Program-made: the position numbers and the translations under genes
Shown here: positions 41,476 to 42,147 of the stretch, piece after piece
Numbering within the stretch: the first letter of the stretch is position 1
Layout: the number at the start of each line of letters is the position of its first letter
The notes under the pieces: generated by a model
Told to the model about the DNA's origin: nothing
Databases searched by the model: none
Seen by the model: the letters and a program-made list of their open reading frames with translations, nothing else
Assembly: GCF_023283845.1 (NCBI RefSeq)
Contig: NZ_JAKILC010000027.1
Location: 1-42,147, forward strand
Direction of reading: 5' to 3'
Length of the DNA stretch: 42,147 nt
DNA from: Shewanella marinintestina
Lineage (GTDB): Bacteria > Pseudomonadota > Gammaproteobacteria > Enterobacterales > Shewanellaceae

Positions 41476-41640
41476 ATCGCCTGCCGCGGGCGCATGTGCA
41501 GGTACTGCCATGACACGCTGCAAGTCCTTACTTGGAAGCTCGTCCATGACGTCCTTGTCATGGACGATCACGGCCGCATCTACATTTGATCATTGGTGTT
41601 CCATTAGGGGAGCCGTGACTCGATATTTAACGCGGAAATG
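41476..41640. repeat. Intergenic long repeat, copy 2
   Basis: It begins ATCGCCTGCCGCGGGC and ends TTTAACGCGGAAATG, 260 bp after the end of copy 1. A perfect 11-bp inverted repeat (41540-41567) sits in the middle. The internal stretch of copy 1 is unrelated there, so the element is modular. Confidence 0.68.
41540..41567. repeat. Perfect inverted repeat within long repeat copy 2
   Basis: TCGTCCATGAC-GTCCTT-GTCATGGACGA, 11-bp arms with a 6-base loop. It is GC-richer than its surroundings and may form a hairpin in either strand's RNA. Confidence 0.85.
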
Positions 41641-41755
41641 CCCCTTTATCAGTTTCACTACAAGAGTGTTGAGTAGCAGACGTTAATAGAAAACCTAATA
41701 TGAAAAGCTTATGCATAGTCTTATCTTTTGATGAGATAGGGCATCTTTACACTAG
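41641..41755. other. Non-coding stretch before the LexA box
   Basis: AT-rich, with no ORF carrying a ribosome site and no RNA gene recognised. The segments 41381-41475 and 41779-41950 are likewise without recognisable features. Confidence 0.4.
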
Positions 41756-41778
41756 CTGTACATATAAACAGTTATAAT
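41756..41778 (+). promoter_or_regulatory. LexA box with adjoining -10 element
   Basis: CTGT-ACATATAA-ACAG (41756-41771) has all eight fixed LexA positions, with a mostly AT spacer, matching 15 of 20 positions of the extended consensus. TATAAT at 41773-41778 follows immediately, so bound LexA would cover the promoter. Transcription would run rightward toward 41790 and beyond. No conventional gene lies to the right within the window. Confidence 0.6.
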
Positions 41779-41950
41779 AAGCATTGTAAATTTTCAGCAT
41801 TATTTTGGTGTAAGAAGGAAAGGGATTTAGAGTTAACAACTGCTAAGTGACTGTTTAAAAACATTTCTCCCCAATAGTTAAATCAAATTACGTCACAAAT
41901 AAGTAAATTCTGGTTTTCACCATCAGAAGAGTCAGTGGGCTCACAAGACT

Positions 41951-42010
41951 ATGTCTATTAAGATATTGATTAAAAAGATATTTAAAGTTACCTTGTTAGC
42001 AAAGGATTGA
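41951..42010 (+). CDS. Candidate 19-residue cationic peptide downstream of LexA box
   Basis: The frame ATG to TGA encodes MSIKILIKKIFKVTLLAKD, with Lys at 4, 8, 9, 12 and 18 alternating with Ile, Leu, Phe and Val, an amphipathic cationic helix. It is the first usable ATG after the LexA box, 195 bp from it, and is followed by a 10-bp hairpin 2 bp after the stop. This resembles the layout of SOS-induced membrane-peptide toxins such as TisB. There is no clear Shine-Dalgarno, AT-rich DNA gives such ORFs by chance, and no homologue is recognised. Confidence 0.22.
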   Translation: MSIKILIKKIFKVTLLAKD

Positions 42011-42011
42011 C

Positions 42012-42044
42012 TAGGCTGACTGTTCTTATTCGGAAGTCAGCCTA
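42012..42044 (+). terminator. Hairpin after the small ORF
   Basis: TAGGCTGACT-gttcttattcgga-AGTCAGCCTA, perfect 10-bp arms, followed by ATATACTGTT rather than a T run. It could be a weak terminator or a structured RNA. A second short palindrome, CCTATA-TAT-TATAGG, lies at 42078-42092. Confidence 0.5.
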
Positions 42045-42147
42045 ATATACTGTTATCGTGTCATAAAAAACACGGAGCCTATATATTATAGGTGATACAG
42101 AAACTTTAGCTGTATATTTAAACAGTATTTAATTGGCTGTTTTTATC

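Overview
The window is a chromosomal segment of an AT-rich gammaproteobacterium, most likely a Shewanella or close relative. This rests on protein character and gene order: thrS-infC-rpmI-rplT, nrdA-nrdB-yfaE, ubiG-HAD phosphatase beside gyrA-serC-aroA-cmk-rpsA-ihfB-lapA-lapB-pyrF, a multihaem c-type cytochrome, and FNR/EtrA-, LexA- and NrdR-type sites. No database search was possible, so the species is inference. Nearly all genes are core housekeeping genes. The accessory character is at the two ends and in the intergenic regions.

Layout. 1-867: an initiator tRNA-fMet with its terminator, then two decayed tandem copies of the same tRNA-plus-terminator unit and a possible fourth remnant. 868-3134: an octahaem cytochrome c lipoprotein divergent from a MarR regulator, with paired operator-like sites between them. 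3235-6259: norM (MATE efflux) divergent from ribE, then a CPXCG cysteine-rich protein and a pteridine-reductase-like SDR. 6260-9905: thrS, infC (with an AUA start), rpmI and rplT, with candidate autoregulatory RNA structures before thrS and rpmI. 10181-16414: trxB, an M14 carboxypeptidase, a zinc-ribbon membrane protein, yeaC, ansA and sppA. 16570-19146: fadH and a periplasmic YgiW-type OB-fold protein. 19536-23418: the class Ia ribonucleotide reductase operon with its ferredoxin, preceded by two NrdR boxes 31 bp apart. 23933-25307: ubiG and a HAD phosphatase, divergent from gyrA with a perfect FNR box between. 28623-32564: a serine hydrolase, serC and an aspartate/aromatic aminotransferase. 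32998-38893: aroA, cmk, rpsA (leader with two GGA-loop hairpins), ihfB, lapA and lapB. 38955-41113: pyrF, a DECR-type SDR and a DUF2058 protein. 41114-42147: no conventional gene; two diverged copies of a long intergenic repeat, a good LexA box with an adjoining -10, and a 19-residue cationic ORF followed by a hairpin.

How the genes work together. Translation (tRNA-fMet, thrS, infC, rpmI, rplT, rpsA), DNA metabolism (nrdAB, gyrA, ihfB), amino acid and shikimate metabolism (serC, aroA, the aminotransferase, ansA), nucleotide synthesis (cmk, pyrF, nrdAB) and envelope control (lapA/lapB, sppA) dominate. Several genes show candidate autoregulatory 5' structures. The least explained parts are the decayed tRNA array, the LexA-linked small ORF, the octahaem lipoprotein/MarR pair and the intergenic repeats.
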